Source: Nocardia grenadensis NBRC 108939 (GTDB taxonomy: Bacteria > Actinomycetota > Actinomycetes > Mycobacteriales > Mycobacteriaceae). From it: a DNA stretch of 64,000 bases. The stretch covers positions 434,001-498,000 of the forward strand of contig NZ_BDCJ01000003.1 of the NCBI RefSeq assembly GCF_001613445.1, read 5' to 3'. A program made the position numbers and the translations under genes. Below the pieces are notes generated by a model. The model was not told the DNA's origin and did not search any database. It saw nothing but the letters and a program-made list of their open reading frames with translations. Shown piece after piece: positions 46,992 through 60,048 of the stretch. Every line of letters starts with the position of its first letter. The first letter of the stretch is position 1.

Positions 46992-47852
46992 ATGGCATAT
47001 CGGGTGGATCTTCACGAATCGGCTCCGCACACCGTTCTCACCATCCGCCGGACGGTACGGAGCGACCGGGCGGGTGACGATATCCGGGACGGCATGACCG
47101 ACCTCTATCGCCTCGTCCGAACCCTGGGCCTGCTGCCGGTCGGTCCGCCCGCTACCACCTACCACGGTGATTTCCGGTCCGGCTCGGCCACCGAGGTCGA
47201 CTTGGTCCTACCGGTCGAAGCCGCCGGCACCGCGGACGGCGAATTCACTCTCCGCCGCACCGAACCCCGGTGCTACGCGCGTACCTGCCACTACGGCGAC
47301 TATGCGAATATCGGCGCCGCCTACCGCGCGCTCGACGACTGGCTCCGGTACTCCGGTCTCCAGGCCACCGGGCCACCCACCGAGATCTATCGGATCGCGC
47401 CGGACCAGGCCGTCACCCCTGCCGACCTGCTCACCGAGATACGCGTCCCGGTTACCTCCACCTGGTTGAGCGTGCGGATTCCCAGGTCCGTCGCAGTGGT
47501 GGCGCGAGCGGTCCGCGAAGCACTGCGGGACTGCGACTTCGAGATCTTGTACGAACTGCAGGTTCCCGCCGAAACGAGTCCGCGGGCCCGCGCCGACACC
47601 GCCGAGCACCTGCTCGTCGGGGCCTTCGACCCGGCCCTCGCCACCTCCGCGGTCCGGGCCAACGGCCGGATCATCCCACTGCTGCCCTGCGATATCACCG
47701 TGCGGCAGGCGGATTCGAGCACTGTCGTCGAAACGGCCGACCCGAGGTCGCTCGTGGAATGCAGCGGGCAACCGGCGCTGGGGCCGGCGGCCGAGCAACT
47801 CGGGGAACGGCTCATCGCCGTACTGACAGCGGTGGCACACGCGCACGACTAG
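46992..47852 (+). CDS. GyrI-like effector-binding domain fused to a DUF302 domain
   Basis: 286 residues. Residues 1-150 look like a GyrI/AraC effector-binding fold (HTVLTIRRTVRSD, RTEPRCYARTCHYGDYANIG, PPTEIYRIAP). Residues 155-286 match DUF302 (SVRIPRSVAVVARAVREALR, ARADTAEHLLVGAFDPALA, LLPCDITVR). No DNA-binding domain is present. It ends 125 bases before dosR in the same direction. It may bind a small hydrophobic or planar ligand and help sense or buffer it; function unknown. Confidence 0.8.
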   Translation: MAYRVDLHESAPHTVLTIRRTVRSDRAGDDIRDGMTDLYRLVRTLGLLPVGPPATTYHGDFRSGSATEVDLVLPVEAAGTADGEFTLRRTEPRCYARTCHYGDYANIGAAYRALDDWLRYSGLQATGPPTEIYRIAPDQAVTPADLLTEIRVPVTSTWLSVRIPRSVAVVARAVREALRDCDFEILYELQVPAETSPRARADTAEHLLVGAFDPALATSAVRANGRIIPLLPCDITVRQADSSTVVETADPRSLVECSGQPALGPAAEQLGERLIAVLTAVAHAHD

Positions 47853-47977
47853 TGCGCTGCACAGAACGACCGGCCGGTCAAGAGCCGTTCGTCGTCGAAT
47901 GCGAGGCCCATGCCGCCGCCGCGGGGTCTCGTCACTCCGTACGCTGAGAACAACTCATCCCCGAGAGAGGCGAGACC

Positions 47978-50430
<2,453 letters not shown>

Positions 50431-50775
50431 CCCGGCGGGTCCACCGAACCCGCCCCGGGGCCATCCGGCCTGGTGAGGACACGCCGGCCCTTCGTCTGCG
50501 CGCACACCCGCCCCGAAGGCCACCACAGAACTCGGACGGGTCACGATATCGTCGGCGCCCACGCTCATCATTCCGTCGGCCACGGAGCTCGTTAATTCCG
50601 TACCGAGACCGATCACGTCGTCGGCCACCGGTCGGGCATTCGGAACCGGAGCCGGGGCAACCGCCGACAGGGTCCGATGTCGTGAAACCGGAGGGGCCGC
50701 GGGCCCCGGATTGTGTGTCCTACGTACTGTCGACCGGCCCTGCCCGGCGCCGGGATACACCTCCACACTGGCGAT
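50431..50775. other. Intergenic region with two palindromes resembling DosR boxes
   Basis: GGGTCCGATGTCG (50670-50682) and the fully symmetric GGGGCCGCGGGCCCC (50693-50707) lie 94-106 and 69-83 bases before the Acg-type gene, centres 24 bases apart. A minus-strand frame around 50510-50640 reads smoothly but has no start and no recognised family. Confidence 0.45.
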
Positions 50776-51807
50776 ATGACCGACAACGACGTCCCCGGCG
50801 CCACCTACGCACCCGACCGCGCCACCCTGTTCGCGGCCATGCGCGTAGCGGCACGCGCGCCGTCGGTGCACAATACGCAGCCCTGGCGGTGGGTGTACCG
50901 CGACGGCCGGTTGCGCCTCTACCGCGACGACGAACGGCTGCTGACCTCGGCCGACCCCAGTGGCCGCCAACTCGTGATCAGCTGCGGCACCATGCTGCAC
51001 CATGTCCGCGCCGCTTTCGCGGCGGCCGGGTGGCGGACCGGAGTCGAACGCATGCCCGACCCCGGCGACCCCGGTCTCCTGGCCGTCCTCACCTTCGCAC
51101 CGTGGCCGGACGCACCGGCCGCGCTGCGCACCCTCCCCGAGGTCATCGAACGCCGCCGCACCGACCGCCTCTCCCTCTTGGATCCGGGCGATCTGTCCGG
51201 CCGGGCCGAGGCGGCCCGGCTTTCGGCCCACGAGTACGGGGTCGAGCTGGACGTCCTCGACGCGGAGGCGGCCGCCCGGCTGAGCCGTGCCTCGGAACAC
51301 TCGGCCGCGCTCCGGCACTACGACATGCCCTACCACAGTGAACTCCAGTGGTGGGCCGGTCACGAGAACCTTCCCGAAGGAGTACCGGCCACGGCCCTGG
51401 TCTCGGAGGTGGAAGCCGCTCGGGTACCGGTCGGGCGCAAGTTCCCGACTCCGGCGCGCGCCGCACACGGCGGCGAACAGGAGGACCGGGCACAGCTCTG
51501 GGTGCTCACCACCGCCGGCGAGTCCGGTCTCGCGTGGCTGCGGACCGGCGAGGCGCTGTCGGAGATTCTGCTCGAATGCACCGCGGCCGGCCTGGCGACC
51601 TGCACGCTGACCCATATCACCGAACTCCCCACCACCCGGCGCATCGCATCGACCCTGATCGGTGGGCACGGCACGGCGCAGGTGGTGCTTCGCGTCGGGC
51701 TCGCGCCCCACCGCTCGGATCAGGAGCCCACCCCACGCAGACCCGTGACCGATTTCCTGACCGTCCACCCCGACACCTTCGCCACCGGCGACGCGGGCGT
51801 CGGCTAG
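50776..51807 (+). CDS. Acg-family nitroreductase-like protein (copy 3)
   Basis: 343 residues. RAPSVHNTQPWRWVY, IERRRTDRLSLLD and YHSELQWWAGH are typical; the C-terminal segment TAQVVLRVGLAP closes the fold. The ATG at 50776 is chosen because the first conserved helix starts soon after; no clear ribosome site is visible. It is the Acg copy next to the sensor kinase, on the same strand. Confidence 0.92.
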   Translation: MTDNDVPGATYAPDRATLFAAMRVAARAPSVHNTQPWRWVYRDGRLRLYRDDERLLTSADPSGRQLVISCGTMLHHVRAAFAAAGWRTGVERMPDPGDPGLLAVLTFAPWPDAPAALRTLPEVIERRRTDRLSLLDPGDLSGRAEAARLSAHEYGVELDVLDAEAAARLSRASEHSAALRHYDMPYHSELQWWAGHENLPEGVPATALVSEVEAARVPVGRKFPTPARAAHGGEQEDRAQLWVLTTAGESGLAWLRTGEALSEILLECTAAGLATCTLTHITELPTTRRIASTLIGGHGTAQVVLRVGLAPHRSDQEPTPRRPVTDFLTVHPDTFATGDAGVG

Positions 51808-51915
51808 TGCTCGGCGGTCGTCTCGCCGGCTCGTGGCACGTCGGTGCGTGCGGAAGCGGCGGGCCCTGCCGCGCGCCCGGAGCCCACGGCCACGCCCCGG
51901 GCCGCCCCGCCCGCC

Positions 51916-51931
51916 GGTGACTTTCTGCTCT
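51916..51931. promoter_or_regulatory. DosR-like box (reverse orientation) before the DUF2267/USP/ATPase genes
   Basis: GGTGACTTTCTGCTCT; read on the other strand it is AGAGCAGAAAGTCACC, sharing GAAAGTCACC with the box at 32652. It lies 120 bases before the DUF2267 start. Confidence 0.55.
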
Positions 51932-52050
51932 GTCAGCAGGTGTTCCGGAGCGCGAGACTGGCGAATACAGCGTCCGCGACGAATTTCCGCAACCCGGAGA
52001 GCGGATCGAGGAGACGCCGCGGTAACCCAGACCGTAAGCGAGGACCTCCG

Positions 52051-52764
52051 ATGTCTCATCCCCATGATCCCGTGGCCGCGGCCGCGGGCACAGCGCACGA
52101 GTGGATACGCGCGGTAGCGGCCTCCCTCGGGACCGACGAACCCCGCGCGTATCGAGTTCTGCGGGCCTGGTTACACACGGTTCGTGATCAGCTCGGGGTC
52201 GCCGGATCGGCACATCTGGCCGCCCAGCTGCCCGAACTGCTCCGCGGCACCTACTACAGCGGCTGGGTGCCGAGCCGGGTACCGCTACCGCACAACGCGG
52301 AGGATTTCGCGGCCCGGTTCGCCCGCGAGGCCGGGGTCGAGCGCGGCGAGGTCGGTTACATCGCCGGCGCGGTGACCGGAGTGCTCGCCGGGAGATTCTC
52401 GCCAGGGCAGCTCGGCCGGGTCTTCGGGGTTCTGCCCGAACCGCTGTGCCGGTTGCTGTCGGGCGCGGCGTCCACGTCCGCCGACGGGTCCGGGCGCCGG
52501 AAGCAGAACCGGGTCGACGCGCCTGCCGCGGACCTGAGCGCATCGGTCCGCGCGCTGGGCGAAGCCGTCGGTGTACTCGCCCGCGGTCTCGAACGCTCTC
52601 CGGTCGAGCCGGACGAGGCCGACGACGCCCGGATGCGCGCCGCCGCCCAGCAGGCCCATCGCATCCTGCTGGCCGCGGGGGTGACGGCACCACCGGAGCT
52701 ACAGCCGCACCACGACCGGATCACGATCGCCTCCGCGGGCCGTACGCCCGGAGACGGGCAATGA
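52051..52764 (+). CDS. DUF2267 protein
   Basis: 237 residues. EPRAYRVLRAWLHTVRDQLG, AHLAAQLPELLRGTYYSGW and FAREAGVERGEVGYIAGAV match the helical DUF2267 domain. The C-terminal third is a low-complexity linker with a short helix. Role unknown; DUF2267 proteins often stand next to USP and CBS genes. Overlaps the USP gene by ATGA. Confidence 0.85.
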   Translation: MSHPHDPVAAAAGTAHEWIRAVAASLGTDEPRAYRVLRAWLHTVRDQLGVAGSAHLAAQLPELLRGTYYSGWVPSRVPLPHNAEDFAARFAREAGVERGEVGYIAGAVTGVLAGRFSPGQLGRVFGVLPEPLCRLLSGAASTSADGSGRRKQNRVDAPAADLSASVRALGEAVGVLARGLERSPVEPDEADDARMRAAAQQAHRILLAAGVTAPPELQPHHDRITIASAGRTPGDGQ

Positions 52765-53702
52765 ACCGGACAGCAGCAACGCAGCGGCAACAGGAACCCG
52801 TGGAAGATATCGCGTCCACGCGCCCCGGACAGATCGTGGTCGGCGTCGACGGTTCCGAGGCATCCGAGCCGGCGGTGCGGTGGGCGAGCGAGACAGCCGC
52901 GCAACGCCACCGGACGCTGCGAATCGTGCACGGCTACAACCTGCACGCGGCTCGGGCCGTCCGGAGAGTCCACGACGCCGTGAAACCACCCGTGGTCGAC
53001 ACCATCCGCCGCCGCGGTGCCGAAATCCTCGCGGCCGCACGCGAACAGGCTCTCGGCATCGACCCGTCGCTGCCGGTGGAGACCGAACTCTCCGAGAAAG
53101 GTGCGGCCCGGCGGCTCATCGACCTCTCGGCGACCGCCGACCTCACCGTCCTCGGTGCCTCCGGCCACGGATCGACCCTCACCCATCTCGGTTCCACCCT
53201 GCTGTCCGTGGTCGCGCACGGCCACGGCCGCGTAGTCGTCGCATGCTGCGCCACGCCCGGCCGGCCCGCGCACCGGCACGGGCCGATAGTCGTCGGGCTG
53301 GACGGTTCCCGGTGCAGCGAGGCCGCCGCGGCGGCCGCCTTCGCCGAGGCGGCCGCGCGCGGTGCACCCCTGATCGCGATCCACACCTGGCACGATCTGC
53401 GTGCTCACTGGTTCGCCGGGATGCCGGACATGATCGAGGACCCGCCGATCGCGGAGGCGGCCGACGCCCGGCTCCGCAGCTGGCTGGCCGACTGGATGGA
53501 GAAATATCCCGGTGTCCGGGTGACCCGCCGGACCTATCTGGCCGGACCGGATCTGCACCTGATCCAGTGGTCGGAGTCCGCGCAGCTGATCGTTGTCGGA
53601 AGTCGCGGACGCGGTGGTTTCCGCGGACTGCTGCTGGGATCCAAGAGCAATATCGTGGTCCAGCGCGCCCACTGCCCGGTCCTCGTCGCCCACGCGACCT
53701 GA
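52761..53702 (+). CDS. Universal stress protein, tandem USP domains
   Basis: 313 residues. Domain one starts [20 protein letters not shown] and has [16 protein letters not shown]. Domain two has [19 protein letters not shown] and [17 protein letters not shown]. The second ATP loop is canonical, the first slightly altered. It is translationally coupled to the DUF2267 gene, and the ATPase gene begins 10 bases after its stop. Confidence 0.93.
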   Translation: MNRTAATQRQQEPVEDIASTRPGQIVVGVDGSEASEPAVRWASETAAQRHRTLRIVHGYNLHAARAVRRVHDAVKPPVVDTIRRRGAEILAAAREQALGIDPSLPVETELSEKGAARRLIDLSATADLTVLGASGHGSTLTHLGSTLLSVVAHGHGRVVVACCATPGRPAHRHGPIVVGLDGSRCSEAAAAAAFAEAAARGAPLIAIHTWHDLRAHWFAGMPDMIEDPPIAEAADARLRSWLADWMEKYPGVRVTRRTYLAGPDLHLIQWSESAQLIVVGSRGRGGFRGLLLGSKSNIVVQRAHCPVLVAHAT

Positions 53703-53712
53703 TCACGCCGAC

Positions 53713-56421
53713 GTGCCCTTCGTTGCCGAATCCGCACATCCGCCCGAGCAGGTGCGCTCCGAGGCGGTGGTCGACCCGCGCGAACCCGTCTCGGCTCTGA
53801 TGCGTGATCTGCGGACGAGCCGCGAGGGACTCACTTCCCGGGAGGCCGCGCGCAGGCTCGAACTGTACGGCCCCAACGAGCTCCCGCAGCGGCGCGGGCA
53901 GCCCTGGTGGGTGGCGCTGGGCCGCCAGTTCAGTCACCCGCTCGCCCTGTTGCTGTGGATGGCGGCGGCACTCGCCCTCGGCAGCGGGGCGGTCGCGCTC
54001 GGTATCGCGATCCTGGTGGTCATCGTGCTCAACGCGGTTCTCGCCTTCTGGCAGGAGAGCCAGGCCGAACACGCGGTCCGGGCACTGGGCCGGTTCCTAC
54101 CCGCACAGGTATGGACGGTACGCGACGGAAACCGGATCCAGGTGCCGGCCGGACAGCTGGTACGCGGCGATGTCCTGCTCCTCGAAGAGGGCGAACGTAT
54201 CCCCGCCGACGCACGGATGATCGACGGCCGTGTCGAGGTCGACATGTCAGCGCTCACCGGCGAATCCGAGGTCCTGGACCGTCGCGCCGGTGCCCTCGAC
54301 AATGCCGATCGATCACTGGATTCACCCGTGCTCGTCTTCACCGGCACCGCCTGTGTGGGTGGATCGGGCCGTGCGCTCGTGCACGGCACCGGTGTGCACA
54401 CCGAACTCGGCCGGATCGCTGCCCTGTCCCAGCACGTCCGGCCCGAGGAGAGCCCGCTCGAGCATCAGGTCCGCCGGGTCGCCTGGCTGATCGCCGCGGT
54501 CGCGGTGGGCGCGGGCGCGGCCTTCCTGCCGCTCGGGCTGCTGGCCGGGTTGTCGCTGGGATCAGCTTTCCTGTTCGCCATCGGCCTGCTGGTCGCCAAC
54601 GTCCCGGAAGGCCTGTTGCCCACTATCACGCTCGCGCTGGCCGCCGGCGTCCGATCCATGGCACGGCGCGGTGCCGTGGTCAAACGCCTGTCCGCGGTCG
54701 AAGCCCTCGGCTCCACCACGGTGGTGTGCACCGACAAGACCGGCACCCTCACCATGAACTCGATGCGGGTCGCGGAGGTCACCGGCGCACCGGGCGAGAC
54801 CGCCGAGATCGTGGCCAGGTGCGCTACCGCGGAACTGGGCGACCACCCCGGCGGTGACCCCATGGAACTCGCACTCCTGCAATACGCGGCAGACGGCGGC
54901 CACCTCCTGTCCCCGGCACAACGGGACGCCGAGCGCTCGGTGCTCAACGCGTTCGACCCGGAGCGGAAGATGATGTCGACGGTGGACTCCGTCGACGGAA
55001 CACCCCGTGTGCACGTCAAAGGCGCGCCCGAAGAGGTGCTCCCCCGCTGCACCCGGTGGCCGGCGGATACGACGCCGCAGCGGGTCCGCGCGCAGATCGA
55101 CGAACTGGCCGGCCGGGGGCTACGGGTGCTCGCGGTGGCCACGCGCCGCTGGGATCCCGGCACGCCCACCGACCCCGGGCACGTCGAGCGCGACCTGAGG
55201 CTCGTGGGTCTGGTCGGTCTGCTCGACCCCCCACGGCCGGAGGTCCCCGCCGCCGTACGAGCCGTCCACGCCGCCGGTATCGCGGTGCACGTCATCACCG
55301 GCGACAACGGGCGGACCGCGGCCGAGATCGCGCGGCGGGTGGGGCTCGGGGCCGACCGCGTCATCGACGGCACGGCGGTGGACGCGATGTCGGACGACCG
55401 GTTGGACACTGTCCTTGCCGAATCCGGGGAGATCGTCTTCGCCCGGGCCACCCCGGAGATGAAGCTGCGCATCGCGGACGCGCTCCGCCACAACGGCGAA
55501 GTGGTGGCCATGACAGGAGACGGGGTGAACGACGCTCCGGCCCTGCGGCGCGCGGATATCGGTGTCGCGATGGGACGTGGCGGTACGGATGTCGCGCGCG
55601 AAGCCGCGACCCTGATCCTCACCGACGACAATTTCGCCACCATCGTCACCGGTATCGAGGAAGGGCGCCGGGTTTTCGACAATGTCCGGAAATTCGTGCT
55701 GTACATCTTCGCGCACGCGGTGCCCGAGGTCGTGCCCTTCCTGCTGTTCGCGCTGTCCGGCGGTCTGATCCCGCTACCACTGACGGTTTTGCAGATCCTC
55801 GCGATCGACCTCGGCACCGAAACACTGCCGGCGCTCGCGCTCGGCCGGGAACCGGCCGAACCGGGTCTGATGGACCGCCCGCCGCGCCCGCGGCGCGAGG
55901 GCGTGATCACCGGATGGCTGCTGGTGCGGGCGTGGGCCCTGCTCGGCGTGGTCTCGGCCCTCCTGGTGACCACCGGTTTCTTCGTCGTCCTGGTTGCCGC
56001 CGGCTGGCGTCCCGGCGATCCCGTGGGACCGGGCGCGCCGCTGCACCATGCCTATGTCCAGGCCACCACCGTGACCTTCGCCGGTATCGTCGCCTGTCAG
56101 CTGGGCACCGCGTTCGCGGCCCGTACCGAGTGGGCGTCGCTGTTCTCGGTCGGTCTCACGAGCAATCGGCTGCTGCTGGCGGGCTGTGCGTTCGAGATCG
56201 TGTTCGCCGCCGCACTCATCTACGCGCCACCGCTGCAGCAGATCTTCGGCACCATCGGGCTGGATCCGTGGATGGTGGGGCTGATACTTCCCTTCCCCGT
56301 CGTGGTCTGGGCCGCCGACGAGGCGCTGCGATGGCGCCGCCGACGACCGGCCGGCCGCACTACGCCGGATCGGCGACTCCCGCGTGGTGATTTCGAGGCC
56401 GGGACTTCGGTCCCCGGATAA
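53713..56421 (+). CDS. P-type cation-transporting ATPase (P2 type)
   Basis: 902 residues from GTG 53713. [15 protein letters not shown] is the actuator loop, CTDKTGTLT carries the phosphorylated Asp341, [11 protein letters not shown] binds nucleotide, and [20 protein letters not shown] is the hinge. The M4 motif [20 protein letters not shown] is closer to Na/K-ATPase-like pumps than to the PEGLPTA of CtpF. The C-terminal membrane domain is complete. Ion not decidable; sodium, potassium or calcium are likelier than copper since no CPC motif or metal-binding domain is present. CtpF of M. tuberculosis is likewise DosR-linked. Confidence 0.93.
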   Translation: MPFVAESAHPPEQVRSEAVVDPREPVSALMRDLRTSREGLTSREAARRLELYGPNELPQRRGQPWWVALGRQFSHPLALLLWMAAALALGSGAVALGIAILVVIVLNAVLAFWQESQAEHAVRALGRFLPAQVWTVRDGNRIQVPAGQLVRGDVLLLEEGERIPADARMIDGRVEVDMSALTGESEVLDRRAGALDNADRSLDSPVLVFTGTACVGGSGRALVHGTGVHTELGRIAALSQHVRPEESPLEHQVRRVAWLIAAVAVGAGAAFLPLGLLAGLSLGSAFLFAIGLLVANVPEGLLPTITLALAAGVRSMARRGAVVKRLSAVEALGSTTVVCTDKTGTLTMNSMRVAEVTGAPGETAEIVARCATAELGDHPGGDPMELALLQYAADGGHLLSPAQRDAERSVLNAFDPERKMMSTVDSVDGTPRVHVKGAPEEVLPRCTRWPADTTPQRVRAQIDELAGRGLRVLAVATRRWDPGTPTDPGHVERDLRLVGLVGLLDPPRPEVPAAVRAVHAAGIAVHVITGDNGRTAAEIARRVGLGADRVIDGTAVDAMSDDRLDTVLAESGEIVFARATPEMKLRIADALRHNGEVVAMTGDGVNDAPALRRADIGVAMGRGGTDVAREAATLILTDDNFATIVTGIEEGRRVFDNVRKFVLYIFAHAVPEVVPFLLFALSGGLIPLPLTVLQILAIDLGTETLPALALGREPAEPGLMDRPPRPRREGVITGWLLVRAWALLGVVSALLVTTGFFVVLVAAGWRPGDPVGPGAPLHHAYVQATTVTFAGIVACQLGTAFAARTEWASLFSVGLTSNRLLLAGCAFEIVFAAALIYAPPLQQIFGTIGLDPWMVGLILPFPVVVWAADEALRWRRRRPAGRTTPDRRLPRGDFEAGTSVPG

Positions 56422-56556
56422 AGGTATTCGTGCACTGGTGCTCTCGGGCACCGGGCAGCGAGTCTGAATTGGAGAAGCGATCCGCGGCGGCTCTCACCCG
56501 CCGCTACACCGCGGTCGCATTCCTGATCGTCCCGGAAAGCAGGTGAGGTCGTTACG

Positions 56557-57120
56557 ATGCGCGCACGCGATATTCTCAGCCGCCCGGTGGTCACCGTCCA
56601 CCCGGACACGCCCCTCCCCGAAGCGGTCGCCCTGCTGACCGGTCACGGTTTCGCGGCGCTGCCGGTGGTGGACGAAGAGGACCGTGTGGTGGGAATACTG
56701 TCCGAATCCGACGCCATGAGCGCCGAAACGAGCACCGCCGCAGTGGAAACCGCCATGACCGTACCGGTCGAGGTGGTCGGGCCCACCACGGATGCGGCCG
56801 CCGTGGCCGCCTCCGCGCTGGAACACCACGTGCGGTCGCTCCCGGTGGTCGAGGCCGGGATACTCGTGGGCATGGTCTCCCGCCGTGACCTGTTGCGGGC
56901 ACTCGTCTCCGACGAAGCCGCGATAGCGGCCAAGGTGCGGGCCCTGCTCGACGACTACGCCGGTAGCCATCGCCAATGGGATATCGATGTCGGCCACGGT
57001 GTGGTGACGATCCAGGGGATCTTCGCCGACGAGTCGGAACAGCGGGTCGTGGCCGCGATGGCCCGCACGGTCGCCGGCGTCGGCGAAGTCCATATCGTGG
57101 ACACCGCCGCCGGCCGATGA
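56557..57120 (+). CDS. CBS-pair protein with C-terminal BON domain (copy 1)
   Basis: 187 residues. Two CBS motifs (ARDILSRPVVTVHPDTPLPE, then MTVPVEVVGPTTDAAAVAAS) are followed by a BON domain (IDVGHGVVTIQGIFADES). CBS pairs bind adenine nucleotides; BON domains bind phospholipid or protein. Highly similar in layout and wording to the gene at 63305-63886, which lies in opposite orientation on the far side of the hydrogenase operon. Confidence 0.92.
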   Translation: MRARDILSRPVVTVHPDTPLPEAVALLTGHGFAALPVVDEEDRVVGILSESDAMSAETSTAAVETAMTVPVEVVGPTTDAAAVAASALEHHVRSLPVVEAGILVGMVSRRDLLRALVSDEAAIAAKVRALLDDYAGSHRQWDIDVGHGVVTIQGIFADESEQRVVAAMARTVAGVGEVHIVDTAAGR

Positions 57121-57489
57121 TCGGCCTTACGGTCCGCCGGCCTCGGGGCGTTCACTGCGCTCTGTCTTTCCGTGGGCGCCGACTGCACCCGCGCGAGCCG
57201 GACCTCGACGACGAGTCGGCCGTCCGCCTCCGCCTTGGCCGAGGCAGGCCTCGACCGTGCTCTCGTCGACGGACTCGACGATCCCTACGACGCCGAGGTA
57301 GCCGAGGCACACCGCGCGAGCCAGACGGCGCTCGGTGGGCTCGATGGCAGTCCCATCAGCACTGTCGACGGTCACGGATTCGTCGGTCCGGTGCTCACCG
57401 TTCCACCGGACCCGCACCGGGCCACCCAAGCACTGGACCCACGTTGGTCACCGTCGCGACCGCCCCGAATTCGCCACCCTGCGGCGTCC
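57121..57489. other. Gap between CBS-BON copy 1 and the hydrogenase operon, no supported gene
   Basis: A minus-strand frame (57127-57429) contains VCLGYLGVVGIVESVDES, which faintly recalls HypC-type chaperones (MCLG-x-P-G), but the cysteine is not at the N-terminus and the rest does not fit. It could be decayed sequence. No hairpin of note. Confidence 0.35.
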
Positions 57490-58002
57490 TTACGAGGGAC
57501 CACCGAAACTCGGATAGGACCGGGCCGTCCGGCGGCGGCCGCGCGCGTACGGCTCGAGTTCGCCGCATATCGCCGCGGTCAGCCGTGGTACCGCGGCCGC
57601 CACCGGCGCGGACAGGCCGATTCCGAGATCGTGTCGTTCGACGTCGACGGCGAAGATCACCAGGCGGCCCGGCAGCCGGCCGAGTACTTCGCCCAGTCGC
57701 ACGGCCTCGGCCACGCCGAGCGCATGCGAACTCGTCACAGCGGAGGAGCCGCGCAGGCACTGCCCGTCCACCCGCCGGACCCGCCCCGGCCGCGACGGAG
57801 TGCCGATCACCGCGTCCACCACGACCGCCAGGTCCGATCCGGTCCACAGATCCAGCAGGCCGGTGCATTCTCCGTCCGATATCGCCACCCGCACGCCCGG
57901 AATCCGCAGAACGGCGATCCGCGACGCGACCTCCGGGCCGACGCCGTCGTCACGGCGACAGCCGGTTCCGATCCCGATGACCACGGCGCGCGTAGCGGTC
58001 AT
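57490..58002 (-). CDS. Hydrogenase maturation endopeptidase (HycI/HyaD family)
   Basis: 170 residues. AVVIGIGTGCRRDDGVGPEV is the N-terminal nickel-binding motif with Asp, and LAVVVDAVIGTPSRPGRV and SSHALGVAEAVRLGEVLG (SSH motif) are conserved. It would trim the C-terminus of the large subunit after nickel insertion. The ATG overlaps the large-subunit stop (ATGA). No other maturation genes (HypA-F) lie in the window, so these must be elsewhere. Confidence 0.9.
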   Translation of the reverse strand: MTATRAVVIGIGTGCRRDDGVGPEVASRIAVLRIPGVRVAISDGECTGLLDLWTGSDLAVVVDAVIGTPSRPGRVRRVDGQCLRGSSAVTSSHALGVAEAVRLGEVLGRLPGRLVIFAVDVERHDLGIGLSAPVAAAVPRLTAAICGELEPYARGRRRTARSYPSFGGPS

Positions 58003-59291
58003 CGACCCGTCACATCGAGGGTCAGGAAATGCGCCGAACAGGAGATACACGGATCGTAGTTTCGGATCGTTCGTTCACAGAGCTCCGTCAGCGCCGGGTC
58101 CGGCAGGTCGAGGTGCGCCCCCACCATCCGACGTAGGTTCTCCTCCATCACCGCCTGGTTCTGCGAGGTCGGCGGCACGATGGTGGCGGACCGTACGAGG
58201 GCGTCGGCACCGATGTCGTACCGGTGGTACAGCAGTCCCCGGGGCGCCTCGCTCACGCCGTAGCCGGTTCCGGCGCGTGGGTGTACGGGAACCGAGGGGC
58301 GCGGCGGGCGCCGGTAGCGCCCGATGAGTGCGAGCGCCTCCTCCATCGCGTAGGCGACCTCCACCAGCCGGACCAGAATGCTGCGGAACGGATTTCGGCA
58401 GACGCTGCCGAGCCCGACCTCCGCCGCGAGCCGGCGGGCGACCGGCGACAGCCGAGCGGAGTTCAGCGCGTACCGGGCCAGCGGACCGGTGAGGTAGCGG
58501 CGGCCGTCGAAGGTGGCGTACAGGGCCGTAGAGTGCCGCACCTGATGCTCGACCAGGTGAGCGGCGAAGTCGTCGGCGGGGAAGAGCAGACCGCCGCTGG
58601 TCCGGACCTCGCCGGTTTCGATGGGATAGTGCGCCGCATCCGTCGCCGATACGAAGTCACAGTCCAGTTCGGCCTCGGGGAAGTCGAAATCGGCCACCCG
58701 CCGTGCAATACTCACCGCACTGTCCAATCCCCGGCGCAACTGTTCGGCCACCGCGGTGAATTCTCGTGGCTCGGGCGTCGAATAGAAGCCGCCGAGGCGG
58801 ACGTTCACGGGATGGATGGCGCGGCCGCCGATGAGCTCGAGCAGCATATTGCCCGCTTTCTTCATCGCCAGCCCCTGCTCGACCAGCTCACGCTCCACCC
58901 GGGCCAGCGCCACCGCGTCGGGAAAGCCGAGGAAATCGGGGATGTGCAGCAGGAAGATGTGCAGGCAGTGGCTGGCGATCCACTCTCCGCAGTAGAGCAA
59001 CCGGCGCAACTCGCGCAGTGGTGGATCCAGTTGCGCCTCGCACAGCTGTTCCAGGGCGTTACAGGCGCTCACCTGGTAGGCCACCGGGCAGATCCCGCAA
59101 ATCCGGGAGGTGATGTCGGGCGGCTCGGTGTAGGCCCGGCCGCGCAACAGTGCCTCGAAGAACCGCGGCGGCTCGTAGATCCGGAGTTGGGCGGACTCGA
59201 CGGCACCGTCGTGCACGACGATATGCAACGCCCCTTCGCCTTCCACCCGCGCCAGCGAATCGACGGTCAGTGTTCTACGCCGGGTCGTCAC
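57999..59291 (-). CDS. hyhL: NiFe hydrogenase large subunit, group 3b-like (HyhL)
   Basis: 430 residues from GTG 59291, overlapping the small-subunit gene by 17 bases. Nickel-iron ligands: RICGICP (Cys65, Cys68) near the N-terminus and DPCISCSAHFL (Cys415, Cys418) at the end. The four-gene layout with NAD(P)-binding and ferredoxin-like subunits marks the bidirectional NADP-linked type 3b. Such an enzyme in M. smegmatis (Hyd3) is DosR-dependent and evolves hydrogen in hypoxia. Confidence 0.94.
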   Translation of the reverse strand: MTTRRRTLTVDSLARVEGEGALHIVVHDGAVESAQLRIYEPPRFFEALLRGRAYTEPPDITSRICGICPVAYQVSACNALEQLCEAQLDPPLRELRRLLYCGEWIASHCLHIFLLHIPDFLGFPDAVALARVERELVEQGLAMKKAGNMLLELIGGRAIHPVNVRLGGFYSTPEPREFTAVAEQLRRGLDSAVSIARRVADFDFPEAELDCDFVSATDAAHYPIETGEVRTSGGLLFPADDFAAHLVEHQVRHSTALYATFDGRRYLTGPLARYALNSARLSPVARRLAAEVGLGSVCRNPFRSILVRLVEVAYAMEEALALIGRYRRPPRPSVPVHPRAGTGYGVSEAPRGLLYHRYDIGADALVRSATIVPPTSQNQAVMEENLRRMVGAHLDLPDPALTELCERTIRNYDPCISCSAHFLTLDVTGR

Positions 59292-60048
59292 GACGGTGCT
59301 CCGCGAATTCAGGTGCGCCGCAGGCGTAGGTCCGGAAAGCACGATCGACCTCGTCGACCGACATGCCGTTGATCCGGAGAATCGGTAGCAGCGCGTGGAT
59401 ATTGGGCCGGGCCATCGGGCCGAAGCAGCCGAAACAGCCCCGGTGGTAGGCCGGGCACAGCGCCCCGCATCCCGCCTGGGTCACCGGGCCCAGGCACGGA
59501 ATGCCCTCGGCGACGGTCACACAGGTGGTGCCCCGGCGTTTGCACTCGGTGCAGACGCTGGTGTTCGGGATATCGGGAGCCCGCCCGGCCAGGAACGCGC
59601 ACAGCGTATCGAGCAGCTGCCGGCGATCGATCGGACAGCCGCGCAGCTCGAAATCGACCGGGACGTGCTCAGAGATCGGGGTAGACGTGGCCAGGGTCGC
59701 GATGTACTCGGGCTGCGCGTAGACAACCGAAGTGAATTCCTCGATGTCGGCGAAATTACGCAGCGCCTGGATACCGCCGTGCGTCGCACAGGCTCCGATG
59801 GCCACCAGAATGCGTGACTGTTCGCGGATCTCGATGACCCGCCGGAGTTCCTCGGGGGTGCTCACCGAACCCTCGACCAGGGAGACATCGTAGGGGCCCG
59901 GCTCCACCGCACTCGACGCCTCCGTGAAATGCAGGATGCGGATCCGGCCCGCGAGCGCGAGCAATTCGTCCTCACAGTCGAGCAGGGTGAGCTGGCATCC
60001 GTCGCAGGAGGTGAATTTCCAGACCGCGAGAGTCGGTGGCGCGCTCAT
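59275..60048 (-). CDS. hyhS: NiFe hydrogenase small subunit, group 3b-like (HyhS)
   Basis: 257 residues. [20 protein letters not shown] (Cys15, Cys18), [30 protein letters not shown], then [20 protein letters not shown] and [10 protein letters not shown] supply ligands for iron-sulfur clusters. No twin-arginine signal is present, so it acts in the cytoplasm. It overlaps both neighbours. Confidence 0.94.
   Translation of the reverse strand: MSAPPTLAVWKFTSCDGCQLTLLDCEDELLALAGRIRILHFTEASSAVEPGPYDVSLVEGSVSTPEELRRVIEIREQSRILVAIGACATHGGIQALRNFADIEEFTSVVYAQPEYIATLATSTPISEHVPVDFELRGCPIDRRQLLDTLCAFLAGRAPDIPNTSVCTECKRRGTTCVTVAEGIPCLGPVTQAGCGALCPAYHRGCFGCFGPMARPNIHALLPILRINGMSVDEVDRAFRTYACGAPEFAEHRRDDPA

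Noticed and set aside
50510..50640. Smooth minus-strand frame between the sensor kinase and the Acg-type gene as a small gene or relic
   Set aside because: No start codon with ribosome site, no recognised similarity; it overlaps the probable promoter region of the Acg-type gene.
57127..57429. Minus-strand frame with VCLGYLG, a possible HypC hydrogenase chaperone next to the hydrogenase genes
   Set aside because: The essential cysteine would not be at position 2, the rest of the frame lacks HypC features, and the frame starts without a ribosome site.
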